Source: Pseudomonas sp. P8_229
Lineage (GTDB): Bacteria; Pseudomonadota; Gammaproteobacteria; Pseudomonadales; Pseudomonadaceae
Direction: 5' to 3'
DNA length: 64,000 nt
NCBI RefSeq assembly: GCF_034008635.1
Contig: NZ_CP125378.1
Span: forward strand, 3,655,501 to 3,719,500
Both the position numbers and the translations under genes were made by a program. The notes under the pieces were generated by a model. That model ran no database searches. It saw nothing but the letters and a program-made list of their open reading frames with translations, and was not told the origin of the DNA. Position 1 is the first letter of the stretch; each line of letters begins with the position of its first letter. Below, one piece after another: positions 43,971 through 55,365 of this stretch.

Positions 43971-44977
43971 GCGGCCACCCCTTCTTCGTCCCCTGTCAGG
44001 CTCTTGTAACGCTCGGCGAAGAACTCCCGAACGTTGGCGCATTGTGTTTCCGTACCATCCAAACGATTGAAGTGGGCGCGAAACTCCCTGGCGCCCGGCA
44101 AGGTTGCGAGATACCAGCCCACATGCTTGCGGGCAATACGTACGCCCATCACGTCCCCATAGAAGGCGTGAAGTGCGGCCAGATGCTCCAGCAGGATGCG
44201 TTCCACTTCGATCAGCTCCGGCGCCGGCAATTTCTCGCCGGTACGCAGGAAGTGTTCGATCTCACGAAAAATCCATGGCCGCCCCTGGGCAGCCCGGCCT
44301 ATCAGCAGGCCATCGGCACCGGTCGCGTCGAGCACGTAACGGGCCTTTTCAGGCGAATCGATATCGCCATTGGCAAACACCGGAATCGACACCGCCTGCT
44401 TGATCGCGGCAATCGTGTCGTACTCGGCAACACCTGTGTACAGATCGGCGCGCGTGCGGCCATGCACTGCCAGCGCCGTAATGCCGGCCTGCTCGGCGAT
44501 CTTCGCCACGGTCAGGCCGTTCTTGTTGTCGCGATCCCATCCGGTGCGGATCTTCAGGGTTACCGGCACATCAACCGCCGCCACCACGGCGTGCAGGATC
44601 TCGGTAACCAGTGCTTCATCCTTCAACAACGCGGAGCCGGCGGCCTTGTTGCAGACCTTCTTTGCCGGGCAACCCATGTTGATATCAATAATCTGTGCGC
44701 CCAGTTCGACGTTGGCCCGGGCCGCGTCCGCCAGCATCTGCGCGTCGCCACCGGCAATCTGTACCGAGCGTGGCTCGGGATCGCCTTCGTGGATCATGCG
44801 CATGCGCGACTTGCGGGTATTCCACAGGCTCATGTCACTGGTGACCATTTCCGAGACTACAAGCCCTGCGCCCAAACGCTTGCACAGCTGACGAAAGGGC
44901 TGATCGGTGACCCCTGCCATCGGGGCGAGAATCAAACCGTTCTGCAATGTATATGGGCCGATGCGTACCGCCGACAT
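43967..44977 (-). CDS. dusB: tRNA-dihydrouridine synthase B
   Basis: FMN enzyme that reduces uridine in the tRNA D-loop. The 336-residue protein has [20 protein letters not shown] at the start, [20 protein letters not shown] with the catalytic Cys, and [19 protein letters not shown]. Length and order are standard. It is the upstream partner of fis. Confidence 0.95.
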   Translation of the reverse strand: MSAVRIGPYTLQNGLILAPMAGVTDQPFRQLCKRLGAGLVVSEMVTSDMSLWNTRKSRMRMIHEGDPEPRSVQIAGGDAQMLADAARANVELGAQIIDINMGCPAKKVCNKAAGSALLKDEALVTEILHAVVAAVDVPVTLKIRTGWDRDNKNGLTVAKIAEQAGITALAVHGRTRADLYTGVAEYDTIAAIKQAVSIPVFANGDIDSPEKARYVLDATGADGLLIGRAAQGRPWIFREIEHFLRTGEKLPAPELIEVERILLEHLAALHAFYGDVMGVRIARKHVGWYLATLPGAREFRAHFNRLDGTETQCANVREFFAERYKSLTGDEEGVAA

Positions 44978-45162
44978 AGGACTTCCCTGAAGTGGGGCCG
45001 GATCATGAGAGTTCGAAAAAGGGTTGGCATGATACCCGCTCTCGATGACTGGATAAAGGCTGAATTGAACAAAATCTGAACAGTTATTCTGTTATTACCA
45101 GCGGTTTGGTTGGCGGGCGCCCAGTCAGAAAACTGCCGTCAAACCTGAAGCGCTGCAGCCGT

Positions 45163-46452
45163 TCACTCGGGGGAGTGGAAACTCAGGCTGTAATTCACCG
45201 CTTTGGGGCCTGGATCAAGGATATCCAGCGCGATGTGGATCGGCGTCTGCGGCGGCATTTCCGCCAGGCCTTCGAGGTCGCCGTTGAGGTATTCGCCGGG
45301 TTTGAAGCGACGACTGGCGATCAGGTGGCCATTGAGATCGGCGAAGCGCAGCTCCAGCAGCGGGAATGGCTGGGAGAACGTCGCGCGGTTATAGATGATC
45401 GCGTCGACCACCAGTGCGCCGCTGAATTCGGGATGGCTGCGCACCACCAGATTGCTGCTTTTGATTTTGCCAATGTCGACCTTGGACGGCACCGTGCAAC
45501 CGATCTCTGGACAGAGTTGCTGAAACCACGGGCGGTACTGATCCTGTCGCGCCAGTTCGTCGAAGTGGTAGGCGACGTACTGACCGGCGAGACCTGCAGC
45601 GGCCAGCAGCACCAGCAAACTCCAGAGCAGGCGCCGTCCCCAGGGTGAACGGCGCTTCTGCCAGTCGAGTTGCAGCGGATCGTCGGTCAGGTCCTGCAGG
45701 ACTTCGGCGCGAACTCCGGGCTCTGCCCGGTCGCGTTTTTTGCGCAGCGGTTCGACCGACGGCAGGTCATCGTCATCGGGTTCGGCGCTGGCTGACAGGC
45801 GCTCGCGGCGGGCATTCGGATCGATTGGGTCGTGCAGGCGCAACTGCGGAATCGGCGGTTCGTCGTCCAGGTCCACCGGCTCCAGCGACAACGATGGCTC
45901 GGTGCGTGCGGTTTTTTCCGGTTCCGGTTCGATGATCTCGGGTTCGATTTCATCTTCGTGCTCAGGCAGGCGCTCATCATCGCGTGCGCTGAACAGGCTG
46001 TCGCGCCACACCGTTTCATCGGCTTCGGGGCTGTCACGCCGGGCGCTCAGGGAATCTTCACGCTGACGCCCGAATTCGGTGGTCGGCTGAATTTCCCGTT
46101 GTTCGAGGCGGGCCAGTTCTTCGTCCAGGTCCAGGCTGTCGAGATCCAGCTCGCTGGCGCTCCATTGCTTTTGGCTGATGGCGCGTGGTGCGGGTGGTTC
46201 GACGATGGCGGTCGCTTCGACCACCGGTGGCTCGCTGACTGCAGGTTGCGCCTGAGGCGGTTGCACGATGGCCGGAGCCACTGGCGTGACCGCTTCCTTG
46301 CCGGCGTGTTGTTCGAGCAGCTGTTTGGCGGCGTTGAACACTTGCAGGCAGGAGCCACAGCGAACCACCCCGCGGGCCACGCTCAATTGAGCATGGCTGA
46401 CGCGGAAGCTGGTTTGGCAATGCGGGCACTGGGTGACGAAACTGTCGGTCAT
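45163..46452 (-). CDS. Zinc-ribbon membrane protein with DUF3426 domain
   Basis: A 429-residue protein conserved in this position among pseudomonads; function unknown. The N-terminus is an MJ0042-type zinc ribbon (QCPHCQTSFRVSHAQL, RCGSCLQVFNA: two CxxC pairs). A long acidic, Pro/Glu-rich middle (about 70-250) looks disordered, then one membrane segment near residues 275-295 (LLWSLLVLLAAAGLAGQYVA) and the DUF3426 domain at the C-terminus (about 300-429), probably periplasmic. It lies between prmA and dusB. Confidence 0.85.
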   Translation of the reverse strand: MTDSFVTQCPHCQTSFRVSHAQLSVARGVVRCGSCLQVFNAAKQLLEQHAGKEAVTPVAPAIVQPPQAQPAVSEPPVVEATAIVEPPAPRAISQKQWSASELDLDSLDLDEELARLEQREIQPTTEFGRQREDSLSARRDSPEADETVWRDSLFSARDDERLPEHEDEIEPEIIEPEPEKTARTEPSLSLEPVDLDDEPPIPQLRLHDPIDPNARRERLSASAEPDDDDLPSVEPLRKKRDRAEPGVRAEVLQDLTDDPLQLDWQKRRSPWGRRLLWSLLVLLAAAGLAGQYVAYHFDELARQDQYRPWFQQLCPEIGCTVPSKVDIGKIKSSNLVVRSHPEFSGALVVDAIIYNRATFSQPFPLLELRFADLNGHLIASRRFKPGEYLNGDLEGLAEMPPQTPIHIALDILDPGPKAVNYSLSFHSPE

Positions 46453-46482
46453 GCGGCGATCCGGTTTATGCAGGCGGACATT

Positions 46483-47361
46483 CTAGCGCCGACGGCCGGT
46501 GATACGCACCCAGCCATCGCGATTGGCGATCGGGTCCAGATCGAAGTCCTGGGCATAGGCAGCAGCGACTTCTTCGCCCTGTTCGGCGAGGATGCCGGAC
46601 AGCGCCAGGCGACCACCGGATTTGACCAGGCTGGACAGTTGCGGTGCCAGGGACACCAGCGGGCCGGCCAGAATGTTGGCGACCAGTACGTCGGCTTTGA
46701 CCTGCGGCAGGTCTTGCGGCAGGTACAGCGGGAACAGCTCGTCGGCAATATTGTTGCGCCCGGCGTTGTCGCGCGAGGCTTCCAGCGCCTGCACATCAAT
46801 GTCGGTGCCGACGGCTTCTTTCGCGCCGAGCAGCAGGGCGGCGATGGCCAGAATCCCCGAGCCGCAGCCGAAATCCAGCACGTTGCAGTCTTTCAGGTCC
46901 TGACCGTCGAGCCATTCCAGGCAGAGTGCGGTGGTCGGGTGCGTGCCGGTGCCGAACGCCAGGCCCGGGTCCAGCAGCAAGTTGACCGCATCAGGCTCAG
47001 GGGCGGCGTGCCAGCTCGGCACGATCCACAGGCGCTGACCGAAGCGCATTGGCTGGAAACCATCCATCCAGCTGCGTTCCCAGTCCTGGTCTTCGATGAC
47101 TTCGCTGTGGTGCTCGGGCAATGGGCTGCCGGTCAGCAGTTCCAGATGCGCCAATACCGGCGCGGCTTCGGTGCCGCCCTCGAACAGGGCCAGCAGGTGA
47201 GTGTGCGCCCACAGCGGGGTGGTGTTGAGTTCCGGCTCGAAGATCGGCTGATCTTCGGCGTCCATGAAGGTCACCGAAACGGCGCCGACTTCAAGGAACG
47301 CGTCTTCGTAGGTTTCGGCTTGTTCCGGGCTGATGGCGAGACGTACTTGCAGCCAAGGCAT
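46483..47361 (-). CDS. prmA: Ribosomal protein L11 methyltransferase
   Basis: SAM enzyme that trimethylates ribosomal protein L11. The 292-residue protein begins [20 protein letters not shown] and contains [20 protein letters not shown] and [20 protein letters not shown], the family marks. I use the ATG at 47361; the longer frame to 47550 runs through the REP pair and is not protein-like. Confidence 0.95.
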   Translation of the reverse strand: MPWLQVRLAISPEQAETYEDAFLEVGAVSVTFMDAEDQPIFEPELNTTPLWAHTHLLALFEGGTEAAPVLAHLELLTGSPLPEHHSEVIEDQDWERSWMDGFQPMRFGQRLWIVPSWHAAPEPDAVNLLLDPGLAFGTGTHPTTALCLEWLDGQDLKDCNVLDFGCGSGILAIAALLLGAKEAVGTDIDVQALEASRDNAGRNNIADELFPLYLPQDLPQVKADVLVANILAGPLVSLAPQLSSLVKSGGRLALSGILAEQGEEVAAAYAQDFDLDPIANRDGWVRITGRRR

Positions 47362-47461
47362 GGCGGGCACCTTTGAAAAAATATGAATGCAGCCTAGCGG
47401 CCAGCGAGAAGCGCGCAAGTTTACGCGAGCGCAGAGCTTTTGTGGGAGCTGCATTGCACCC

Positions 47462-47549
47462 TGTGGGAGCGGGCTTGCTCGCGAAAGCGGTGTGCCAGAC
47501 AAATAAATGTATCTGATACACCGCATTCGCGAGCAAGCCCGCTCCCACA
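47462..47549. repeat. REP pair (REPIN), GCTTGCTCGCGA class
   Basis: TGTGGGAGCGGGCTTGCTCG begins at 47462 and its inverse ends at 47549. It lies between accC and prmA, beside the accC terminator. A further partial copy (TGTGGGAGCTGCATTG) precedes it at 47441. Confidence 0.88.
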
Positions 47550-47568
47550 AGGGGGATTTGAAACCTGC

Positions 47569-47599
47569 AAAAACAACAAAGCCGCCCGAAGGCGGCTTT
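47569..47599 (-). terminator. Terminator of accB-accC
   Basis: Read on the minus strand: GCCGCC, loop TTCG, GGCGGC, then TTTGTTGTTTTT. A compact stem with a T-rich tail, about 20 bases after the accC stop. Confidence 0.88.
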
Positions 47600-47619
47600 G
47601 TCAGGTGCGGGCGTAAAGC

Positions 47620-48978
47620 TTAGTGCTTCTCGCCAGCCAGCTTGTGCTCGAGGTAGTGAATGTTCACACCGCCTTTGCAGAAGCCTTCGTCGCGAACCAG
47701 ATCGCGGTGCAGCGGGATGTTGGTCTTGATCCCGTCAACCACGATTTCGTCCAGGGCATTGCGCATGCGGGCCATGGCTTCGTCGCGGGTGGCGCCGTAA
47801 GTGATCAGCTTGCCGATCAGCGAGTCGTAGTTCGGCGGAACCGCATAGCCACTGTACAGGTGCGAATCGACGCGAACGCCGTTGCCGCCCGGGGCGTGGA
47901 AATGCTTGACGGTACCCGGGCTCGGCATGAAGGTTTTCGGGTCTTCAGCGTTGATCCGGCACTCTAGCGAGTGACCGCGGATAACCACGTCATCCTGAGT
48001 GAACGACAGCTTGTTGCCAGCGGCGATGCTGAGCATCTCCTTGACGATGTCGATACCGGTGACCATTTCCGAAACCGGGTGCTCCACCTGAACACGGGTG
48101 TTCATTTCGATGAAGTAGAAACGACCGTTCTCGTACAGGAACTCGAAAGTGCCGGCGCCACGGTAGCCGATGTCGATGCACGCCTTGACGCAGCGAGCCA
48201 GAACTTCTTCGCGAGCCTTCTCGTCGATGCCCGGTGCCGGCGCTTCTTCGAGAACCTTCTGGTGACGACGTTGCAGCGAGCAATCGCGGTCGCCCAGATG
48301 GATGGCGTGGCCTTGGCCGTCAGAAAGAACCTGGACTTCCACGTGGCGCGGGTTAGTCAGGAATTTTTCCAGATAGACCATCGGGTTGCCGAACGCCGCG
48401 CCAGCTTCGGTGCGGGTCAGTTTGGCGAAGGCGATCAGGTCTTCTTCCTTGTGCACCACGCGCATGCCGCGACCACCGCCGCCGCCAGCGGCTTTGATGA
48501 TCACCGGATAGCCGACTTCACGGCCGATGCGCAGCGCCGTTTCTTCGTCTTCCGGCAGTGGGCCGTCAGAACCAGGAACGGTTGGCACGCCTGCTTCGAT
48601 CATCGCGTGCTTGGCCGATACCTTGTCGCCCATCAGGCGAATGGTGTCGGCTTTCGGGCCGATGAACGCGAAGCCGGAGTTCTCGACCTGCTCGGCAAAG
48701 TCGGCGTTTTCCGCGAGGAAACCGTAGCCTGGGTGAATGGCAGTAGCGCCAGTCACTTCAGCAGCCGCGATGATTGCCGGGATGTGCAGGTAGGAGTGCG
48801 CGGCAGAAGCCGGGCCGATGCAGACGGATTCGTCTGCCAGACCCAGGTGCATCAGCTCTTTGTCGGCCTTGGAGTAAACGGCGACGGTCTTGATGCCCAT
48901 CTCTTTGCAGGCACGCAGAATCCGCAGGGCGATCTCACCGCGGTTAGCGATCAGAACTTTTTCCAACTTCGCAGTCAT
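47620..48978 (-). CDS. accC: Acetyl-CoA carboxylase, biotin carboxylase subunit
   Basis: ATP-grasp enzyme that carboxylates biotin on AccB, the first step of fatty acid synthesis. The 452-residue protein has [56 protein letters not shown] and [20 protein letters not shown]. The ATG at 48978 is the usual start of the family ([15 protein letters not shown]). accB lies 17 bases upstream. Confidence 0.97.
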   Translation of the reverse strand: MTAKLEKVLIANRGEIALRILRACKEMGIKTVAVYSKADKELMHLGLADESVCIGPASAAHSYLHIPAIIAAAEVTGATAIHPGYGFLAENADFAEQVENSGFAFIGPKADTIRLMGDKVSAKHAMIEAGVPTVPGSDGPLPEDEETALRIGREVGYPVIIKAAGGGGGRGMRVVHKEEDLIAFAKLTRTEAGAAFGNPMVYLEKFLTNPRHVEVQVLSDGQGHAIHLGDRDCSLQRRHQKVLEEAPAPGIDEKAREEVLARCVKACIDIGYRGAGTFEFLYENGRFYFIEMNTRVQVEHPVSEMVTGIDIVKEMLSIAAGNKLSFTQDDVVIRGHSLECRINAEDPKTFMPSPGTVKHFHAPGGNGVRVDSHLYSGYAVPPNYDSLIGKLITYGATRDEAMARMRNALDEIVVDGIKTNIPLHRDLVRDEGFCKGGVNIHYLEHKLAGEKH

Positions 48979-48995
48979 CAAAGGCTCTCCGCAGT

Positions 48996-49457
48996 TCAAA
49001 CGATGGTGAACAGCGGTTGGTCGTACTCAACCGGCTGGCCGTCTTCGACGAGGATGGACTCGATCACACCGCTGGTTTCAGCTTCGATGTGGTTCATCAT
49101 CTTCATGGCTTCGACGATGCACAGAGTGTCGCCTTTCTTCACGGTCTGGCCGACTTCAACGAAGGACGGCGAGGTTGGCGAAGATTTGCGATAGAAGGTA
49201 CCGACCATCGGCGAACGGGCAACGGTGCCGTTCAGCGCTGGCGCAGCAGGGGCAGCCGGGGCTGCAGCAGCAACCGGAGCAGCAGCGGCAGGTGCAGCGA
49301 CCGGTGCCTGCATCGGAGCCGGCGCGTAGTACTGCTGAGCCGGGGTCTTGCTGTGGCGGCTGATGCGTACGGACTCTTCGCCTTCCTTGATCTCGAGCTC
49401 GTCGATGCCGGACTCTTCCAGCAATTCGATCAGTTTCTTAACTTTACGGATATCCAT
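48996..49457 (-). CDS. accB: Acetyl-CoA carboxylase, biotin carboxyl carrier protein
   Basis: A 153-residue carrier. Residues 1-35 are the AccB N-terminal part ([20 protein letters not shown]), residues 40-75 an Ala/Pro-rich linker ([19 protein letters not shown]), and residues 78-153 the biotinyl domain with [13 protein letters not shown], in which the Lys of EAMKM carries biotin. It forms an operon with accC. Confidence 0.97.
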   Translation of the reverse strand: MDIRKVKKLIELLEESGIDELEIKEGEESVRISRHSKTPAQQYYAPAPMQAPVAAPAAAAPVAAAAPAAPAAPALNGTVARSPMVGTFYRKSSPTSPSFVEVGQTVKKGDTLCIVEAMKMMNHIEAETSGVIESILVEDGQPVEYDQPLFTIV

Positions 49458-49505
49458 GAATCATCAACTCCCAAGGGTCGGTCAGGGGCGTTTAACGCTT
49501 GTAGT

Positions 49506-49958
49506 TCAAGTCGTTGCCTGTGTTTCAAGCTGTTCTAGTGCAGCCTCCAGGGCCAGTCGGTAACCGCTGGCGCCAAGGCCGCAGATCACTCCCACCGCTA
49601 CATCGGAGAAGTAAGAGTGATGGCGGAAAGGTTCGCGTTTGTGCACGTTGGACAAATGCACTTCGATGAATGGGATGCTCACTCCCAGCAGCGCGTCACG
49701 TAATGCGACACTTGTGTGTGTAAAAGCTGCTGGATTGATCAGAATGAAATCCACACCTTCGCCGCGGGCGGCGTGGATGCGGTCGATCAATTCGTACTCG
49801 GCATTGCTTTGCAGATGCAGCAGGTGATGGCCGGCTTCACGGGCGCGACGCTCCAGATCCTGATTGATCTGCGCCAGGGTCGTTGAACCGTAAGTGCCGG
49901 GTTCGCGGGTGCCGAGCAGGTTCAGGTTGGGGCCGTGCAGCACCAGTAGGGTTGCCAT
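49506..49958 (-). CDS. aroQ: Type II 3-dehydroquinate dehydratase
   Basis: Shikimate pathway enzyme converting 3-dehydroquinate to 3-dehydroshikimate. The 150-residue protein starts [20 protein letters not shown] and contains the catalytic Tyr in GTYG and [38 protein letters not shown]. It lies just before accB on the same strand, as in other pseudomonads. Confidence 0.96.
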   Translation of the reverse strand: MATLLVLHGPNLNLLGTREPGTYGSTTLAQINQDLERRAREAGHHLLHLQSNAEYELIDRIHAARGEGVDFILINPAAFTHTSVALRDALLGVSIPFIEVHLSNVHKREPFRHHSYFSDVAVGVICGLGASGYRLALEAALEQLETQATT

Positions 49959-50126
49959 CTGCGTTGTCCTTGTTATGGGTGAGCAATGTTCAGAACCCGG
50001 CGACTATGCCGCAAAGACTTTGTGACTGTCCAGTTCTATGCAATAGCCGGCACGATGGCCGATGTTTGCGCGAAATTTGTGACTGAGTCATTTGATCCGG
50101 TCATTTGTGGTGTCTGGACTGACACC

Positions 50127-50190
50127 TTCGCGAGCAGGCTCGCTCCCACCTTGGAATGCATGCTCCTGTGGGAGCGAGCCTGCTCGCGAA
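50127..50190. repeat. REP pair, GCCTGCTCGCGA class, tail-to-tail
   Basis: TTCGCGAGCAGGCTCGCTCC at 50127 is followed by its inverse ending at 50190. The order is the opposite of the other pairs in the window (outer ends are the TTCGCGA sides). It lies between aroQ and the chemotaxis gene. Confidence 0.82.
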
Positions 50191-50199
50191 AGCGATCTG

Positions 50200-52146
50200 T
50201 CAGACGCGAAAGGCCTGAACGGCGGTATGCAACTGCCCGCCCAATACCAGTAGGTTCTCGCCCTGTTCGCGACCTTCGCCAATGCGCAGCAGGTTATCCC
50301 CACCCAACTGATGGATCCGTTCACTGTGGTCGCGAATCTCGCTGACCGCGTCACTTTGCTGCGCGGTCACGTCGGCAATGCGGATCGCCGTGTCGGAAAT
50401 GGTCTGAATGGCGCCGACGATTTTATCCAGCGCGCCGTCCGCCGCTTGCGCCTGATTGGCCGTGGCTTCGGCGTGTTCGACCTGCGCGCGCATGCCTTCG
50501 ACCGATTGTCGGGCGGCGCTTTGCAGGCCGGCGATGAGGGTCTGGATTTCTGCCGTGGCGCCAGCCGTGCGTTGTGCCAGTGAGCGCACTTCCTCGGCGA
50601 CCACGGCAAAACCACGGCCCATTTCCCCGGCCCGCGCCGCTTCGATTGCCGCGTTGAGCGCCAGCAGGTTGGTCTGGTCGGCGATCGAGCGGATCACCGT
50701 CAGCACGCCACCAATGGTCGCCGACTCTTCGGCGAGGTGCTCGATCATCTGCGCGTTGCCTTGTACTTCACCGACCAGCGCATGCAGGCCAGTGAGGCTC
50801 TGGCCGATCACGGTTTGCCCGTGCTCGACGGCCAGCCCGGCATGACGACTGGCGTCCGCGGCCTGACGCGCATCGCCGGCGACTTGCTGAATAGTGGCTT
50901 CCAGTTCGCCCAGAGAATCGCGAATCAGCGCGGTGTCCCCGGCCTGATGCTCGGCGCCCGTGTGCAGGTCGTTACTCAGTTCGGCCAGTGTGCGACTGCT
51001 GCCTGCGACCTGTTCGGCGTTGCCGCGAATCGTGCCCACCAGATCCACCAGGTACGCGCGCAGTCGATTGAGCGACGCTTCGATGTCGTGCAGTTCGCGG
51101 TTGGTTTTGCCCAGATCGATATCGCGACTGAAATCACCCTCGGCCCAGGTCGACAGCGCCGGGGCAAGGTTGGTCAGGGTGCGGGCCAGGCGCCGCTGCA
51201 AGGTGTCGATCAGCAGCGCGATCAGCAGGATCAGGCCGATCATCACGCCTTGCATCAGCCGCACTTCGCCCTGGATCTGCCCGTGCTGAGCACGCACCAC
51301 AGGCTCGAGGCCGGCAATGGCCTGCTGCACGGCGGCGATCTTCTGGTGCGTCGCGGTGCTCAGGTCGGTGCGTTTCTGGATCAGTTCGCGGGTGCGTTCC
51401 AGCTCCGCCGGGTAACGCCCCAGCAGGCTGTTGAGTTCGCGCTTGAGGCCGACGCCGGCGTCTTCGGCAGCGGCTTTTTCGCTGCTTTCGATACCCATCA
51501 TCGCGGCGAAGTCATCACTGCCGGATTCGTTCCGGGCAACCACACCGAGCAGGGGCAGGGCGTCGATAGCTTGGGCCTGGGTACGGAGGCTGGCGACTTC
51601 ACGCTCGACCTCGGCGGCCAGTTCACTGCGGCCGCTGCTGACCAGTTTGTCGCGGGCCAGCGACAGCTTGCCCAGATGCTGGGACGCGGTGAGCAGCGGC
51701 GTCAGGTACGTCGCGTTACCGTTGGCGTAGGTGTTGAGTTGGTCGAGGCTGGCGCTCAGTTCGCGTTCGGCCTGCAGCAGCAGCGCCTGGGGATCGCCGG
51801 CCAGTTTGCCGGCCGCGAGCAGGTCGGTCTTGCTGAACTCTTCAAGACTCGACAGGCTCGGGCGCAGGGTCTCGGCCAGCGCCGGCGGCAGTTCGCCGAG
51901 CTCTTTCTGCAAACCGTCGATGGCCTGGCTGGCACTGCTCAGGCGCAGGGCGTCGCCGCTGGCAAGGTAGTCCTCGACATTGCGCGCCACCTCATTCTGA
52001 AATTGCTGCGACAGACCCAGATAGCGCTCCATCAGCAGATACGGACGCTCCAGGGCTTTTTGCGACCACCACAGCGTCGCGCCGAGGGCCACGCAGACGG
52101 CGACCAGCAGCAGAGTGTTGAGATTGGTGAGCAACTTCAGGCGCAT
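50200..52146 (-). CDS. Methyl-accepting chemotaxis protein (CtpL-like position)
   Basis: A 648-residue membrane receptor. N-terminal membrane segment near residues 8-27, a long periplasmic helical sensor domain of about 270 residues, a second membrane segment near residue 300 ([17 protein letters not shown]), HAMP, and the signalling domain with the hairpin [40 protein letters not shown]. In PAO1 the phosphate-responsive transducer ctpL lies at this place next to gcbA, so this may be its counterpart, but ligand specificity cannot be read here. The ATG at 52146 ([10 protein letters not shown]) is taken rather than one four codons upstream. Confidence 0.88.
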   Translation of the reverse strand: MRLKLLTNLNTLLLVAVCVALGATLWWSQKALERPYLLMERYLGLSQQFQNEVARNVEDYLASGDALRLSSASQAIDGLQKELGELPPALAETLRPSLSSLEEFSKTDLLAAGKLAGDPQALLLQAERELSASLDQLNTYANGNATYLTPLLTASQHLGKLSLARDKLVSSGRSELAAEVEREVASLRTQAQAIDALPLLGVVARNESGSDDFAAMMGIESSEKAAAEDAGVGLKRELNSLLGRYPAELERTRELIQKRTDLSTATHQKIAAVQQAIAGLEPVVRAQHGQIQGEVRLMQGVMIGLILLIALLIDTLQRRLARTLTNLAPALSTWAEGDFSRDIDLGKTNRELHDIEASLNRLRAYLVDLVGTIRGNAEQVAGSSRTLAELSNDLHTGAEHQAGDTALIRDSLGELEATIQQVAGDARQAADASRHAGLAVEHGQTVIGQSLTGLHALVGEVQGNAQMIEHLAEESATIGGVLTVIRSIADQTNLLALNAAIEAARAGEMGRGFAVVAEEVRSLAQRTAGATAEIQTLIAGLQSAARQSVEGMRAQVEHAEATANQAQAADGALDKIVGAIQTISDTAIRIADVTAQQSDAVSEIRDHSERIHQLGGDNLLRIGEGREQGENLLVLGGQLHTAVQAFRV

Positions 52147-52197
52147 GACGGCTACCAACGGCAGAAATGGTAAGCGACTGAATTTATTGCGGTTCTG

Positions 52198-53868
52198 TTA
52201 CAGGGTTATGACCGAATCGGTGGATTCCGATGAAAAAGTGGCACTTTGCTTTGAGTCGCGCGCGGTCTGCACCCGGTTGCGTCCGGCACCCTTGGCGCGG
52301 TACAGCGCTTCGTCGGCCTGGCTGGCCATCATCAGGCTGTCGGAATCCTCGCGCATTTCCACCACGCCGGCACTGAAGGTGCACCACAAATCCTGCGGCT
52401 GCGCAGGGTAGTGGATTTCGGCGAAGCGCTGGCGGATCTCGTCGAGCACTTTGTGCGCGGCTTCTATATCGGTGTCGGGCATGACGATGGCGAATTCTTC
52501 GCCGCCGTAGCGGCCGATGAAATCGGTCTTGCGCAGGCGTTGCTTGAGGAATAGCGCGAGGCTCTTGATCACCCGGTCGCCCATCGGGTGACCGTGGCTG
52601 TCGTTGACCCGTTTGAAGTGGTCGATGTCGAGCATGGCAAAGCTCAGCGGTTTGTTCTCGCGGCGCGCGCGGAACGAACAGTCTTCGAGCAATTGCAGGA
52701 TGTGCGTGTGGTTGTACAGCCCGGTGAGACTGTCGCGGACCATCCGTGCCTTCAGATTGCGCGCACGGGCGGCGCGGTTGCGCACGGTGGTGATCAGGTG
52801 CCGTGGCTTGATCGGCTTGGTCAGGAAGTCATCGCCGCCTTCGCTCATGGCGTCGAGTTGCTTGTCCAGATCGTCCTCCGCCGACAAGTAGATGATCGGT
52901 ACGCTGACATAACGGTCGTTGTGGCGGATGACCTTGGCCAGCTCGGTGCCGGTGCAGGCCGGCATGTACATGTCGAGGATGATCAGGTCCGGCTGGAAAT
53001 CCGCCAGCTCGGCCATCGCCTGGATCGGTTCGATCAGGGAGCGGGTGACGATCCCGGCGCTGTTGAGCAGGCGTTCGGTGTGCAAGGCCTGGGCGCGGGA
53101 ATCGTCGATGATCAGCACTTTATAAGGTTCGTACTGGGCGACGCAGGTGAGGACTTCGATCTTCTCCAGCAGGCTCGACGCTTCGAGGGTGCCGGTGAGA
53201 AATTCCTGGCCCCCGGCGCGTACCGCCGCGAGGCGGGTCGGGGTGTCGGTTTCGTGCAGGCTGAAGAACAGCAGCGGCAGCGGTTCTTCCAGACCCACTT
53301 GCGCTTCGGCGGCGAGTTGCAAGCCGACGCCGGCACCGCTGAAGTCCACGTCCATGACGATCGCAGCCGGCAAACGCTCGACCATCGAGGAGCGAAACGC
53401 CGACACGCTGTCCAGCGCCTGGGCGGTCAGCCCGAAGAATTCCAGTTGCTTGGCCAGCCGCTCGGCGCGGTCATGATCCTGCAGCAACACATAGATCGGC
53501 TTGCGCAGCGGTGGCAGAAATGTCTGGTCGAGTTGATCACCATGACGCAGGCCGGTGCGCGACAAACGCTGCATCAAGCGATTGAGGTCGGTGATCAGGC
53601 CACTGCTCAGGCGGCCGCGATTGGCATCGACGGCGTCCAGCGACTGGCTGATGTGGTGGGCCAGTTGTGTGTGCTCAGGCTGCTCGAAACGTTCGGCGAA
53701 ACGCAGCAGGCGCAGGTTGGCCTCGCTCAGTTCGGCGAGGTCGGCAGTGGACCACTCACTGCGTTGCAGGCGTTGCCATATCTCAAGAATCTGACGTGCC
53801 TGATGAATTACCCGCTGGGCAAAGTGGTGCTTGAGGCGCTCACGGCTGGGGTCTTCTGGCTCGGTCAT
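52198..53868 (-). CDS. gcbA: Diguanylate cyclase response regulator, GcbA-like
   Basis: Makes the second messenger c-di-GMP; GcbA promotes initial surface attachment in P. fluorescens. The 556-residue protein has an N-terminal helical part (about 1-120), a degenerate receiver (about 125-245), a receiver with IIDDSRAQALHTERLL and DLIILDMYMPACTGTELAK (about 250-370, phospho-Asp in ILDMY), and a GGDEF domain with the active motif GGEEF. Five residues before it lies RKTD, the RxxD inhibitory site for product feedback. The name rests on neighbourhood (next to the chemotaxis gene and DUF2333) and domain order. Confidence 0.82.
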   Translation of the reverse strand: MTEPEDPSRERLKHHFAQRVIHQARQILEIWQRLQRSEWSTADLAELSEANLRLLRFAERFEQPEHTQLAHHISQSLDAVDANRGRLSSGLITDLNRLMQRLSRTGLRHGDQLDQTFLPPLRKPIYVLLQDHDRAERLAKQLEFFGLTAQALDSVSAFRSSMVERLPAAIVMDVDFSGAGVGLQLAAEAQVGLEEPLPLLFFSLHETDTPTRLAAVRAGGQEFLTGTLEASSLLEKIEVLTCVAQYEPYKVLIIDDSRAQALHTERLLNSAGIVTRSLIEPIQAMAELADFQPDLIILDMYMPACTGTELAKVIRHNDRYVSVPIIYLSAEDDLDKQLDAMSEGGDDFLTKPIKPRHLITTVRNRAARARNLKARMVRDSLTGLYNHTHILQLLEDCSFRARRENKPLSFAMLDIDHFKRVNDSHGHPMGDRVIKSLALFLKQRLRKTDFIGRYGGEEFAIVMPDTDIEAAHKVLDEIRQRFAEIHYPAQPQDLWCTFSAGVVEMREDSDSLMMASQADEALYRAKGAGRNRVQTARDSKQSATFSSESTDSVITL

Positions 53869-54294
53869 ATCCTGACTACTAGTTAGGGTGCATGCTGAGA
53901 TCGACTGGTGGCTCTATGCTAGCACCTCTTTTCCCTTATATGAGTGTCGTGCGTCAATAATCTGCGGCGCTGCACAATTCAGTTTCTGACCGAGTGGTAT
54001 CAGATTGGACCTGCTCGTTGTTAATCCCCCCGAAAACCGGACATGTGATGCTACTTATCCGGCGGAAAAGCTTTTTTAAGCAACGCGACAGCACACACTC
54101 GCGCGCATCTGTAAATGCTTTGTCCAGACCTTCATTGATGACAGTGCGTCAGGGAAACCCTTAGAAAAATCGCCGGTCGATGCTGCGCCTTGCGCCGATT
54201 TTCTGCTTCTCTTCAATGGCGGGTGCCGGCCTCGGCACGTTGTTGTATGGTTGTGGTCGAACCGTTGAACCCAAGTGATTGAAAGGATATCGCC
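53869..54294. other. Divergent gap between gcbA and the DUF2333 gene; no gene seen
   Basis: The 426 bases hold the promoters of two divergent genes. Open frames on both strands here lack ribosome-binding sites and recognisable protein. A run of six T in AAAAGCTTTTTTAAGC near 54065 with flanking complementarity is too short to call a terminator. I cannot exclude a small RNA. Confidence 0.45.
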
Positions 54295-55362
54295 ATGCTG
54301 GACTGGAAGAACCGCGCGGGCAGCGCGCCTGAACGTGCCGCTGAGCCGAAGTCGGCCGCCCGCAGCTATGTGGGCGGGCTGTTGTTCAGCCGCGCGCTGG
54401 CCACGCTGATCGGCATTTACCTGCTGGTGACCATCGGCCTGGGCTGGTACTGGAGCCAAGAGCCGGCGCTGTTTCCGGTGGCGCAAAGCGCCCAGGCGGC
54501 CGCCGAGAAAGAAGGCAAGCAAATGGTCGTCGGCTACACCACGGTCGAAACCCTCAAGACCGTTGCCGGTACTTTGCTGAACAAGCCGGGCGGCTACATT
54601 TCCAACGACCGTTTCCCGCCGGGCTTGTGGATGGACAACACACCGAGTTGGGAATACGGCGTACTGGTGCAGGTCCGTGACCTGACCCGTGCCCTGCGTA
54701 AAGACTTCGCCCGTTCGCAGTCGCAGTCGGCCGAAGACGCCGATCTGGCCAAGGCCGAACCGCGTTTCAACTTCGACAACAAGAGCTGGATCCTGCCATC
54801 GAGCGAGTCGGAATATCAGGAAGGCATCAACTCCCTGAGCCGTTATCAGGCGCGCCTGTCTGACCCGACGCAGAAAAACGCCTTGTTCTACGCCCGTGCC
54901 GACAACCTGAACAACTGGCTGGGCGATGTCGGCACCCGTCTGGGTTCGCTGTCGCAACGTCTGTCGGCCAGCGTCGGCCGGGTGAAACTCAACACCGCGC
55001 TGAAAACCGAAGTCCCGGCCGTTGGCGAAGTGCCGCAGGTTGACGAAGAAGTCGTCGAGACCCCGTGGATGCAGATCGACAACGTATTCTACGAAGCTCG
55101 CGGTCAGGCCTGGGCGTTGTCGCACCTGTTGCGCGCCATCGAAGTCGATTTCGCCGATGTGCTGGCGAAGAAGAACGCCACCGTCAGCGTGCGCCAGATC
55201 ATCCGTGAACTGGAGGCTTCGCAGGAGCCGGTCTGGAGTCCGATGATTCTCAACGGCAGCGGCTTCGGCGTATTGGCCAACCACTCGCTGGTCATGGCCA
55301 ACTACATTTCCCGGGCCAACGCCGCAGTGATCGATCTGCGTCAGTTGCTCAATCAGGGCTGA
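54295..55362 (+). CDS. DUF2333 family inner-membrane protein
   Basis: A 355-residue protein conserved in gammaproteobacteria, function unknown. After about 30 polar residues comes one membrane segment (LATLIGIYLLVTIGLGWYWS, residues about 38-57) and a large domain that should lie in the periplasm, with GYTTVETLKTVAGTLLNKPG and PPGLWMDNTPSWEYGVLVQV. The ATG has AAGGA upstream. The NUDIX gene follows after three bases, suggesting co-transcription. Confidence 0.88.
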   Translation: MLDWKNRAGSAPERAAEPKSAARSYVGGLLFSRALATLIGIYLLVTIGLGWYWSQEPALFPVAQSAQAAAEKEGKQMVVGYTTVETLKTVAGTLLNKPGGYISNDRFPPGLWMDNTPSWEYGVLVQVRDLTRALRKDFARSQSQSAEDADLAKAEPRFNFDNKSWILPSSESEYQEGINSLSRYQARLSDPTQKNALFYARADNLNNWLGDVGTRLGSLSQRLSASVGRVKLNTALKTEVPAVGEVPQVDEEVVETPWMQIDNVFYEARGQAWALSHLLRAIEVDFADVLAKKNATVSVRQIIRELEASQEPVWSPMILNGSGFGVLANHSLVMANYISRANAAVIDLRQLLNQG

Positions 55363-55365
55363 GTC